Source: JBEKZQ01 sp049509675 (GTDB lineage Bacteria > Planctomycetota > Planctomycetia > Pirellulales > Thermoguttaceae). Taken from it: a DNA stretch of 6,457 nucleotides. The notes below the pieces were generated by a model. That model saw nothing but the letters and a program-made list of their open reading frames with translations. It was not told the DNA's origin and made no database searches. Positions 1 through 6,219 of this stretch are shown piece after piece (the stretch's first letter is position 1; the number at the start of each line of letters is the position of its first letter). Location of the stretch: the NCBI GenBank assembly GCA_049509675.1, contig JBEKZQ010000367.1, forward strand, positions 1 through 6,457. The letters are read 5' to 3'. The position numbers were made by a program, and so were the translations under genes.

Positions 1-141
1 AGGCACCCGTTGCTGAAGGAAGTGCAGCACCGGCGGTTGGAACCGCCGCAGCAATTGTTCGAAGCTCGTCGCGCACCCCTGCTGTGCTCGGCGGGCGAGT
101 TCTTCATTGCTGGTCGACGCATTGGCCGCAACACACAACAT
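1..141 (-). CDS. ECF-type RNA polymerase sigma factor, N-terminal fragment (cut by window edge)
   Basis: Reading the minus strand from an ATG at 141-139 gives 47 codons with no stop before the window ends, so only the N-terminus is present. From about residue 13 the peptide reads EELARRAQQGCATSFEQLL, followed by RRFQPPVLHFLQQRV. This is the classic opening of ECF sigma factors: an acidic 'EEL' helix, 'RRAQ.G...F..L.RR(Y/F)Q', then 'L..FL..R' of region 1.2/2.1, which binds the core-polymerase clamp. The start is chosen because GGGAG lies 9 nt upstream; the frame stays open further up, to a TAA near 226-228. Regions 2.2-2.4 and sigma-4, which would settle promoter specificity, lie outside the window. 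An anti-sigma gene often follows such genes but cannot be seen here. The gene lies just downstream of nadA with its own strong promoter, so co-regulation with nadA need not be assumed. The family call is fairly firm despite the short length; the subgroup is unknown. Confidence 0.78.
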   Translation of the reverse strand, partial: MLCVAANASTSNEELARRAQQGCATSFEQLLRRFQPPVLHFLQQRVP

Positions 142-150
142 GCTTTTCTG

Positions 151-155
151 CTCCC
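151..155 (-). promoter_or_regulatory. Shine-Dalgarno site for the ECF sigma factor
   Basis: On the minus strand GGGAG is followed by 9 nt and then ATG (141-139). It is the clearest ribosome-binding site among the four genes; nadA, the methyltransferase and the PQQ-like gene have only weak or no such site. It decides the sigma factor start over in-frame GTG and TTG codons further upstream. Confidence 0.6.
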
Positions 156-224
156 ATGCCGCAATCACATCGGGATTCCTGCAAACGGCGACATTCAATG
201 CGCGATTTACAGGCGCCCAATTGT

Positions 225-254
225 ATTATATCCAAAATACCCGGCCACTGCCCA
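225..254 (-). promoter_or_regulatory. sigma-70-like promoter for the ECF sigma factor
   Basis: The minus strand carries a perfect -10 hexamer TATAAT (225-230) and, 18 nt upstream, TGGGCA (249-254), which matches four of the six -35 consensus bases TTGACA. The -35 begins only a few bases after the nadA stop codon (262-260). Transcription would start near 218, giving a leader of about 75 nt before the sigma factor ATG. The placement suggests the sigma factor is expressed separately from nadA by the housekeeping polymerase. Called by eye, with no score calculated. Confidence 0.55.
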
Positions 255-259
255 GTATC

Positions 260-1402
260 TCATTTTACCTCCAACATCCGCCGCAGCGACTCCAGCGCCC
301 AGCGGGCCGTCTCGTCCTCCACGCGGATCACATTCACGGGGGTCCCCGCCGCCAGGTTCTCCAACGCCCAGCAAAGGTGGGCCAGGTCGATGCGATACAT
401 CGTGGCGCACATGCACACCAGGGGGGAGAGGAAATGGATCTCCTGCTCCGGGTGCTCGTGCTTGAGCCTGTTGACCAGGTGCAGTTCGGTGCCGATAGCC
501 CACTGCGTACCCGGCGGAGATTCCTGGACCGCGCGGATGATCCGCCCCGTCGAGCCCACCACGTCGGCCTGCTCGACCACCTCCATCGTACATTCCGGAT
601 GGACCAGGATCTTGATGCCCGGATACTTGGCGCGGAACTGCGACACGTGCTGCGGCAGGAACATCTGGTGTACGCTGCAATGGCCCTTCCACAGTAGCAC
701 CCGGCTGCCGCGGATTGTCTCCGCGCTCAGGCCGCCCAGCTCTTCGGCGCGCGGATCCCAGAGCGGCATTTCCGCCAGCGGAATTCCCATCGTGCGGGCC
801 GTGTTCCGACCCAAGTGCTGATCGGGGAAGAACAATACGCGGCGGCGGCGCGCCAGCGACCACTCCAGCACGGCCCGGGCGTTGGCCGAGGTGCAGACAA
901 TCCCCCCGTGCCGGCCGCAAAACGCCTTCAGGCTGGCCGCCGAGTTGACGTACGTGACCGGCATCAGGTCGGCCACGTCGATCACTTCGGCGAGTTGCTG
1001 CCAACACTCTTCGACCTGGTCGATGGCGGCCATGTCGGCCATGGAGCAGCCGGCCGTCAGGTCGGGCAGCAGCACGTCGACCCGTTGGCCGCCGCGGGCG
1101 GAGAGCCGCTCCGGCCGGTTGGCCAGGATGTCGGCGGTCTCGGCCATGAAGTGTACGCCGCAGAAAGCGATGGCCCGGCACGACTCGTCGGCCGCGGCCA
1201 ACGCGCTGAGCTGATAGCTATCGCCGCGAAGATCGGAAAGCGCGATCACCTCGTCTTGCTGATAATGGTGTCCGAGGATCAGAAGCTGCGGGCCGAGCGC
1301 CGCGCGCACCGCCTGAATCCGCTCGGTCAGCGTCTCACTGTCCAGCGATTTGTACGGCTTCAGCTCGTAGGTCGGCGAGGTTCTGTCTTGCGCGATAGCC
1401 AT
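260..1402 (-). CDS. nadA: quinolinate synthase NadA
   Basis: NadA is a cytoplasmic [4Fe-4S] enzyme that condenses iminoaspartate with dihydroxyacetone phosphate to give quinolinate in de novo NAD synthesis. The protein is 380 residues from the ATG at 1402, close to the longer Bacillus-type NadA. Motifs in order: GHHYQ (44-48), DLTAGCSMAD with C119, YVNSAA (151-156), GIVCTSANA (167-175), FPDQHLGRN (192-200), KGHCSVH with C242, HPEC (268-271), GSTGRII (283-289), GTELHLV (304-310) and PLVCMCATMYRID (327-339). C119, C242 and either C332 or C330 are the expected cluster ligands; C332 fits the 120/90-residue spacing of the Bacillus enzyme better. A GTG at 1414 would add MYTD; it is the earliest start in this frame, since a TGA lies at 1432-1430. 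ATG is preferred because neither start has a Shine-Dalgarno site and the promoter motif lies 30 nt before it. No nadB or nadC is visible nearby. All key residues are present, so the enzyme should be active. Confidence 0.97.
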   Translation of the reverse strand: MAIAQDRTSPTYELKPYKSLDSETLTERIQAVRAALGPQLLILGHHYQQDEVIALSDLRGDSYQLSALAAADESCRAIAFCGVHFMAETADILANRPERLSARGGQRVDVLLPDLTAGCSMADMAAIDQVEECWQQLAEVIDVADLMPVTYVNSAASLKAFCGRHGGIVCTSANARAVLEWSLARRRRVLFFPDQHLGRNTARTMGIPLAEMPLWDPRAEELGGLSAETIRGSRVLLWKGHCSVHQMFLPQHVSQFRAKYPGIKILVHPECTMEVVEQADVVGSTGRIIRAVQESPPGTQWAIGTELHLVNRLKHEHPEQEIHFLSPLVCMCATMYRIDLAHLCWALENLAAGTPVNVIRVEDETARWALESLRRMLEVK

Positions 1403-1432
1403 GTCGGTGTACACGCGGGGAGTGCTAATTCA

Positions 1433-1440
1433 AGTATACT
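1433..1440 (-). promoter_or_regulatory. candidate promoter -10 (AGTATACT) for nadA
   Basis: In the 60-bp gap between the methyltransferase stop and nadA, the minus strand reads AGTATACT, containing the -10-like hexamer TATACT (1433-1438). It ends 30 nt before the preferred nadA ATG. A TTGACG hexamer (1451-1456) lies 12 nt upstream, too close for a normal -35. Spaced 17 nt, it would instead pair with TTGAAT (1428-1433). The octamer matches the AGTANACT pattern also found before the two other complete genes. Not experimentally supported. Confidence 0.4.
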
Positions 1441-1474
1441 CATTTACCCGCGTCAATGCTTTTCTCTCCTCGGG

Positions 1475-4400
1475 TCAGGTTGGAGGCCAGTCGAATGCGG
1501 CCGCCTGCACCTCTCGGTAGTTCTCATCGAGTTTCGGTTGCAGCAGGATGATCGCCGCGATGCGCCGGGCGGTGTTCGTCACTTCGCGGGCCTCTTCCGG
1601 CTTCAAGGCCCGGCCAAGGATTTCCTCTTCGCGGTAACTCAACCATTTCTTGACGACCTGGTATCCGCCGATGTAATACTCCCATACCTTTAGCGGGATA
1701 TTGCGCCAGTAGGCCGCCCCGTTCAGGTAAACATCCAGAGTCTTCTCGCCCAGCAGCCGCCGCACGTCATCGGCCGACATGCCGCGTGCCGTGGCTTCCG
1801 CGTCGATGGCCTTGGCTTCGTCTCCATCGTACTGGCGTTCGGCCAACTTGCCCTTGGCCGGCATCGTGACGCCCTCTTTGCCCTTGTGTCCCCAGCCGGC
1901 GGTTACCGCCGGGTCGCCGGCGCTCTCGCCGAGATCGCCCGCTCCCAGCTTCGACGGCACGCCGAGCGTCCTAAACAGCGCGGAGATCTTCCCGCACGTC
2001 ACGCCGGGCACTTCAGCTTCGGTGTCCAGCAGGGCCGCGATTTGCGCGCCAAGCGCCGCCGATGCTTCCAGGGTTTTTCGCTCGCGGGGCAGTGGGATGC
2101 GCGGCCAGTCGCGGTGGATGCCGTCGGCGTTTTCGGTGAGATAGGCCGGGCTGTAGCCGATGGCCAGGGCGTGCATCCAGATCATCGTCGCCGCCTTGGT
2201 ATCATCCGGATTCTTGAACTTGAGCGAGGGAAGGAACTCTCGCGCCGCACGTGAAAGATTCGCTACGGCTTCGTCGACCTCGGGCTGTTCGCCAAGCGCA
2301 GCGAATAACGTAGCCTGGGCCTGCTTCTCCAAACGAGAGCCGTTCTTGAGAAAGAAGGGAACGTAGTAAGAATGGCCGCGCAGGGCGTCGTTATCTCCCA
2401 GCGCGCCGGTGAAGCAGAATGGGACGCCTTCAGGAGACGCGACCCCTGCCGGGCGCGTCATAAGAAACCGGTTGCCATCCCAGTATTGGGCCCAGAGCGC
2501 CGGACGTGGTTCGTTCCACACCGGGCGTACCGGAGTATAGTAGCACCAGCGCGTTTCAAGAGGCCGCAGCGTGTAGCGTCGCAACCGATCGGAGTCAAAG
2601 TGCTCCGCTCGAATGGCCTTTGTCCGCGCTTCCTTGGCGTTGCATCGCGCGGCATCCTCGGTCAGGGCGGTTTGCCGGGTCTTGTAATCATCCCAGGAAA
2701 GATCGGCGTCGAAATAGTCGCGCATGCGGGACTCCAAGGCATCGCGATCAATATCGATGAGCGCCCCGCCGCGTTTTTCCATCAAGCCATTGGACGGCGC
2801 GATTCCGGACAGGTCCACAATCTTCGGCCATCCGGCGTATTGCGCCGCCACGTTTTCGGGGCGGAAGGAGAAGCGGTTCTGTTGGGTCGGAGCGGTCTTC
2901 ACCATTCCGCTACGTCGCTTTCCAAGGGAGGCCAAAAGGGCTTGGCGTTTTGTCGCTCCCCAAAACTGTCGAACGAGAACGGTCGGCTTCGGATCGCGTT
3001 TCTTCTTCCGAACCATTACGCAAATGGCAGTTCCAACGCGGATGCCCTCGCGGTTGTACTCCGTGGAAAAGACGGACGGATCGGGCTTGCCGTCGGGCGT
3101 AAGTTTGCCGGTTTCGCGGCTGTCGCCATTCATGCAATCGAACCAAAGCTTGTCGAATTCGGAAAGGAAACGTTGACGCATGACGACGAACGATGGGTCG
3201 CTCAGGTAGGAGAAGTTGGAGATAAACGACACCACCCCCAGGCCGCTCATCTCGGCAATGCGGCGCTCGGCCAGGCGGAAGAAACGCACATACAAGTCGT
3301 CAAGGTTGAACTTCTTGATGCCCCAGCCGCCTTGGCTGACGGGTTTGTTCAGGCCCTTCTTATACGGCTCCACCAGCCCTTGTTCTTCTTGCGGGCTTAC
3401 GCCGGCAAAGGCGTTGTAAGGCGGGTTGCCCAGCACCACAAGGATTTTCTTCTGCCGTTTGACATTCTCGGCCGCGTCGCGTTCCTCTTGAAGCTCAGCC
3501 CATGACATGACCTGCTGCTTGGGGCCCTTGGGCGGTTCCCAGCCGGTCAGGGCGTTGGTTAGGTACACGCCCACGCGCTCACCCTTCTTCTGCGATAGCG
3601 GCGCACCTTGGGTTTGCAGCATCAGCCCCAATTGCAGGTGCGAAACGACAAAAGGGGCGGGCATGATTTCAAAGCCGAACACGCGGTTCATGGCCGCCTG
3701 TTTCAGGTCGGATGCCACCAGCGCGTCGCCGCCCTTGCCGCGCAGCGTGGCCGCCATGCTGTGCAAAACTTCGACCAAGTACGCGCCCGTGCCGCAACAG
3801 GGGTCCAGCACAATGACGTTGGGATCGGCCAAGCCGTCGGGCAGGTCCAGCTCCTCGCGCAACACGGCATCCACGCGGGCCACTTGATACTTGACGATTT
3901 CCGGCGGGGTGTACCACACGCCCAGGGCTTTGCGCAGTTCCGGGTCGTAGGCCTCCAGGAACGGCTCATAGAAGTATTGAACCGCGTGCTCATCCTCGAA
4001 GCTCCTGAAAAACTCGCCGCGGTCCACGCGGTTCAGCACGCCGGCAGCCCAATCCAGCACTTCCACAAATCCTAATTTTCCAAGCTGACTGGGATCGGCA
4101 ATCTGGTGATACAAAGTTCGGATGAAGGGCACGTGCAGGGACCATTCCGCCGTTCGCCAATCAAACTTCGCCTGGGGGCCGGGATTGTCTTTATGCCAGC
4201 GGACCCACGCGGAGAAAACGCCATAGAAGAGGGTTTGCACCAGCGTGGAACGGAAGAAGTGCTCGCCCTTTTCCTCCGTGAATTTCATCCCCAAGGCGTC
4301 CTCCAGGGCGGATCGCACGCTTTGCAGGGCCGGCAAGTCCTTCTGCTGCTCCACTCGGAACAGCGCGTCGCGGGCGTAGGATGCCAGGAACCACGCAACT

Positions 4401-4483
4401 TCTTCCAGGATGCGCCGCGACCCGCCAGCCTGTTCGCGGGACTCAGTATCAGCCATTTCGTCACGGGCAGTTTGCTTGGCCAT
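1475..4483 (-). CDS. N6-adenine DNA methyltransferase, type ISP/IIG restriction-modification family, without nuclease or helicase domain
   Basis: The 1002-residue protein shows gamma-class amino-methyltransferase motifs in order: motif X-like YTPPEIV (191-197), SAM-binding motif I DPCCGTG (227-233), motif II FE (271-272), and catalytic motif IV NPPY (353-356), specific for adenine N6. Residues about 20-180 form a helical segment (with FFRSTLVQTLFYGVFSAW and YEPFLEAYDPELRKALGVW) like the coupler before the methylase in type ISP/IIG enzymes. The C-terminal half matches the ISP-type specificity region, with TAGWGHKGKEGV (861-872), VYLN..AYWRNIP (918-930) and VWEYYIGGYQVVKKWLSYRE (933-952). These enzymes normally carry an N-terminal PD-(D/E)XK nuclease, and type ISP also a helicase. 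Neither is visible, and the frame has a TAA about 18 codons before the ATG. No partner gene adjoins it. It is therefore either an orphan methylase or one that works with a distant partner. There is no clear Shine-Dalgarno site; M10 is an alternative start. One sampled line was 57% G+C against 67% in the PQQ-like gene, consistent with transfer. BREX PglX and DISARM methylases are less likely relatives, given the C-terminus. Confidence 0.88.
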   Translation of the reverse strand: MAKQTARDEMADTESREQAGGSRRILEEVAWFLASYARDALFRVEQQKDLPALQSVRSALEDALGMKFTEEKGEHFFRSTLVQTLFYGVFSAWVRWHKDNPGPQAKFDWRTAEWSLHVPFIRTLYHQIADPSQLGKLGFVEVLDWAAGVLNRVDRGEFFRSFEDEHAVQYFYEPFLEAYDPELRKALGVWYTPPEIVKYQVARVDAVLREELDLPDGLADPNVIVLDPCCGTGAYLVEVLHSMAATLRGKGGDALVASDLKQAAMNRVFGFEIMPAPFVVSHLQLGLMLQTQGAPLSQKKGERVGVYLTNALTGWEPPKGPKQQVMSWAELQEERDAAENVKRQKKILVVLGNPPYNAFAGVSPQEEQGLVEPYKKGLNKPVSQGGWGIKKFNLDDLYVRFFRLAERRIAEMSGLGVVSFISNFSYLSDPSFVVMRQRFLSEFDKLWFDCMNGDSRETGKLTPDGKPDPSVFSTEYNREGIRVGTAICVMVRKKKRDPKPTVLVRQFWGATKRQALLASLGKRRSGMVKTAPTQQNRFSFRPENVAAQYAGWPKIVDLSGIAPSNGLMEKRGGALIDIDRDALESRMRDYFDADLSWDDYKTRQTALTEDAARCNAKEARTKAIRAEHFDSDRLRRYTLRPLETRWCYYTPVRPVWNEPRPALWAQYWDGNRFLMTRPAGVASPEGVPFCFTGALGDNDALRGHSYYVPFFLKNGSRLEKQAQATLFAALGEQPEVDEAVANLSRAAREFLPSLKFKNPDDTKAATMIWMHALAIGYSPAYLTENADGIHRDWPRIPLPRERKTLEASAALGAQIAALLDTEAEVPGVTCGKISALFRTLGVPSKLGAGDLGESAGDPAVTAGWGHKGKEGVTMPAKGKLAERQYDGDEAKAIDAEATARGMSADDVRRLLGEKTLDVYLNGAAYWRNIPLKVWEYYIGGYQVVKKWLSYREEEILGRALKPEEAREVTNTARRIAAIILLQPKLDENYREVQAAAFDWPPT

Positions 4484-4519
4484 GGTACGCGGCCCCGGGG
4501 GTTTGTGCCGAGCGCGTTC

Positions 4520-4527
4520 AGTTTACT
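4520..4527 (-). promoter_or_regulatory. candidate promoter -10 (AGTAAACT) for the methyltransferase gene
   Basis: The minus strand reads AGTAAACT, containing TAAACT (4520-4525), a four-of-six match to TATAAT. It ends 36 nt before the methyltransferase ATG. The hexamer 17 nt upstream, TGTTCA, is only a weak -35. The octamer matches the AGTANACT pattern seen before nadA and the PQQ-like gene. Called by eye; without that recurrence it would not stand out. Confidence 0.35.
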
Positions 4528-4543
4528 CCGGGGCGGGGAAATT

Positions 4544-4561
4544 GAACAGACGGAACAGACG
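4544..4561. repeat. tandem 9-bp direct repeat (GAACAGACG x2)
   Basis: Two adjacent perfect copies of GAACAGACG (CGTCTGTTC on the minus strand) lie in the spacer upstream of the methyltransferase gene, just before its promoter-like motif. They could be a protein-binding site or part of the same dispersed repeat as the nearby inverted repeat. Function unknown. Confidence 0.6.
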
Positions 4562-4600
4562 GGGGAAAAGGCGGTGGTGATACAGCTTGGGCGGGCCAAA

Positions 4601-4661
4601 GGGGACAGTCCCATTTTCGCGGCCATGCTGCGCACGGCAGGCGAAAATCGGGACAGTCCCC
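4601..4661. repeat. REP-like inverted repeat (GGGGACAGTCCC hairpin)
   Basis: The left arm (4601-4620) begins GGGGACAGTCCC and continues ATTTTCGC. The right arm (4641-4661) is its reverse complement apart from one mismatch and one extra base. A 20-nt loop (4621-4640) separates them. Each arm contains its own near-palindrome, GGGGAC-A/T-GTCCC. The element sits in the 226-bp spacer, about 50 bp past the PQQ-like gene's stop, and could stabilise or end that transcript. Only TTT follows on the minus strand, so it is not a classical intrinsic terminator. I recall this phrase as a common dispersed intergenic repeat in planctomycetes, possibly moved by RAYT-type (REP-associated) transposases, but I could not check that. 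Confidence 0.8.
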
Positions 4662-4709
4662 CGTGAACGGTCACCTGCATCGCCACCCTTGAACAACCGT
4701 CGCGGGCCA

Positions 4710-6164
4710 TCACCCCTTGACGTCGAAACAATACAAGTTCTTGTCGTAGCGCAGATAGAGGCGGCCGCCTATGACGACCGGGTGCGCCCAACTGGGCCCC
4801 TCGCCCTCGACCTTCACCCGGCCGGTGATTCGCAGGCCCTGGGGCGAGCAGGTGGCCAGGGCCGCGTGGCCGCTCTGTTCGCTCAACAGGTACAACATGC
4901 CGTCGGCCCAGCACAAGGAACCCTTGCCCACGCCTTTGTCTTGCCACATCTTGCGGCCGGTTTTCAAATCGAGGCAGGCCCAGCCGTTGTCGTGGTTTCC
5001 ATAGATGCAGCCGTGGTCGATGACGTAACCGCCGTGATGGCAGACCATCTCTGGCGTGGTCCAGGCCTGAGATGCCTTGCCGCCGCGGGCGACCTTGATG
5101 CAGATGCCGCCCTTGCCGTAGCCGTTGGCCCAGAACACGTAGCCGTCGCTGTAGGCGGGCGTGGGACAATTGGCCGTGTTGTGGGCCGAGAAGGGATTGC
5201 CCCACAAGAAGGCGCCGTTGGCCGCGTTGACGCACATCAGGCCCTCATTGGTCCCGGTGACCAGCAGCTTCTGGCCATCGCGAAAGATCGGCAGGCAGGA
5301 GCCGTACTCCGGGCCGGCCGAGAAGCCGTGGCTGGCCCAGATCTTTTGGCCGGTGCGCTTGTCCAGCGCCACGATGCAGTTCTGTCCGCCGGGCTTGAAG
5401 ATCGCCATGTCGCCCCAGATGAGCACCGATTCGGCGTAACCCCACTGGCCGGGACCGCCGCCGAACTGCTTGGCTTCGCAGGTCCATTTCGGCTGGCCCG
5501 ACGCGGTGTCGAAGCAGCCCAGCAAACCGGCGCCGGACAGCAGATACAAGTTCCGGCCGTCGATGGTGGGCGTGCCGCGCGAGCCGGCCTGACCGCCCGC
5601 CTGGCACGACGGGCCATGCTCGATCCGCCATTTCTGTTTGCCGGCAAGGTCGAAGGCCCGGATCCACAGCTGGTTGTCCTTCTCGCCGGTGACGTAGACC
5701 GCCCCGCCGGCCACGGCCACGCTGGAGTAGCCCTGCCCCAGGTCCGTCACTTTCCACAGCAGCGTGGGGCCGGCGGAAGGCCACTCCTTGAGCAGGCCCG
5801 TGTCGGGCGACTTGCCATCGTGATTCGGCCCGAGCCAGCAGGGCCATTCGCCCTGCGCGGCGCCACTGGCGGCGGACGACGGCCCGGCGACGGGGTGCCG
5901 GGCAATCCAGGTCTGATCCAACTTGCTGAGCTTTTCCAGGGGGATGCGGACCTCGACATCGTTATCCGCCCGCCGCAAGACCGCGGCGCCATCTTCCACC
6001 TTCACGAGCGTCGCGCGGACCTTGTGCTGGCCGCTGGCATCGGTCCATGTCCGCAGTGGGGAAGCACTGGAACTGCCGGCCGCGGCTTTTTGCGCCCACG
6101 CGGCCGGGATCAGCAGCAAAGACACAACCGAAACGATCAACAGGCGAGCGGCCGGGAGGAGCAT
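4710..6164 (-). CDS. secreted SHD1-domain PQQ-like beta-propeller protein
   Basis: The 484-residue protein begins with a signal peptide, MLLPAARLLIVSVVSLLLIP, with a likely signal peptidase I site after AWA (24|25), so it acts outside the cytoplasm. Residues about 38-90 form an SHD1 (SLA1 homology 1) domain, with RTWTDASGQHKV at its start and PLEKLSKLDQTWI near its end; planctomycetes attach this domain to many exported proteins. A PQQ-like/BamB-type propeller follows, opening with WPCWLGPNHDGKSPDTGLL (108-126). Blade motifs of the form 'xxDxxxGxxxW' occur at about 170-179, 217-227, 267-276, 311-321 and 397-407. No catalytic dehydrogenase residues are evident, so a binding or scaffold role is more likely than quinone-dependent oxidation. 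It has 15 cysteines, many for an exported protein. The ATG at 6164 is preferred over an in-frame ATG at 6314 because the signal peptide starts there and a promoter-like motif lies between the two. Ligand and function are unknown. Confidence 0.9.
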   Translation of the reverse strand: MLLPAARLLIVSVVSLLLIPAAWAQKAAAGSSSASPLRTWTDASGQHKVRATLVKVEDGAAVLRRADNDVEVRIPLEKLSKLDQTWIARHPVAGPSSAASGAAQGEWPCWLGPNHDGKSPDTGLLKEWPSAGPTLLWKVTDLGQGYSSVAVAGGAVYVTGEKDNQLWIRAFDLAGKQKWRIEHGPSCQAGGQAGSRGTPTIDGRNLYLLSGAGLLGCFDTASGQPKWTCEAKQFGGGPGQWGYAESVLIWGDMAIFKPGGQNCIVALDKRTGQKIWASHGFSAGPEYGSCLPIFRDGQKLLVTGTNEGLMCVNAANGAFLWGNPFSAHNTANCPTPAYSDGYVFWANGYGKGGICIKVARGGKASQAWTTPEMVCHHGGYVIDHGCIYGNHDNGWACLDLKTGRKMWQDKGVGKGSLCWADGMLYLLSEQSGHAALATCSPQGLRITGRVKVEGEGPSWAHPVVIGGRLYLRYDKNLYCFDVKG

Positions 6165-6211
6165 GATTTGTTTCTCGGGAAGGCAGCGTGGCGGGTGCAA
6201 TCGCAATCCTG

Positions 6212-6219
6212 AGTGTACT
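6212..6219 (-). promoter_or_regulatory. candidate promoter -10 (AGTACACT) for the PQQ-like gene
   Basis: The minus strand reads TATAGTACACT across 6212-6222. This offers two overlapping -10-like hexamers: TACACT (6212-6217), in the AGTANACT context seen before two other genes, and TATAGT (6217-6222), a five-of-six match to TATAAT. No strong -35 is visible at normal spacing. The motif ends 47 nt before the preferred ATG at 6164. It would lie inside the coding sequence if the ATG at 6314 were used. Confidence 0.4.

Noticed and set aside
207..1181. 324-codon minus-strand open frame overlapping nadA
   Set aside because: It is an alternate frame of nadA, rich in Gly, Arg, Pro and Ala as expected for a high-G+C shadow, whereas the nadA frame shows every family motif.
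815..1693. 292-codon plus-strand open frame across nadA and the methyltransferase end
   Set aside because: It is antisense to two well-supported genes and shows no recognisable domain.
2372..3505. 377-codon plus-strand open frame antisense to the methyltransferase
   Set aside because: The opposite strand holds the methyltransferase motifs; the antisense translation has no family resemblance.
1475..4483. BREX PglX or DISARM DrmMI methylase
   Set aside because: The C-terminal WEYYIGGYQVVKKWLSYRE region points to the type ISP/IIG family, and no other BREX or DISARM gene is in the window.
4601..4661. Intrinsic terminator for the PQQ-like gene
   Set aside because: The hairpin is strong, but only three T residues follow on the transcribed strand and the loop is 20 nt; a REP-like element fits better.
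4285..5235. 316-codon minus-strand open frame joining the PQQ-like gene end to the methyltransferase start
   Set aside because: It is an alternate frame of both neighbours with no domain, and it runs through the REP-like repeat.
4587..6212. 541-codon plus-strand open frame antisense to the PQQ-like gene
   Set aside because: Although longer than the real gene, it has no signal peptide or domain, and its composition (Ala, Gly, Val, Arg) is that of a high-G+C shadow. The minus strand has clear SHD1 and propeller motifs.
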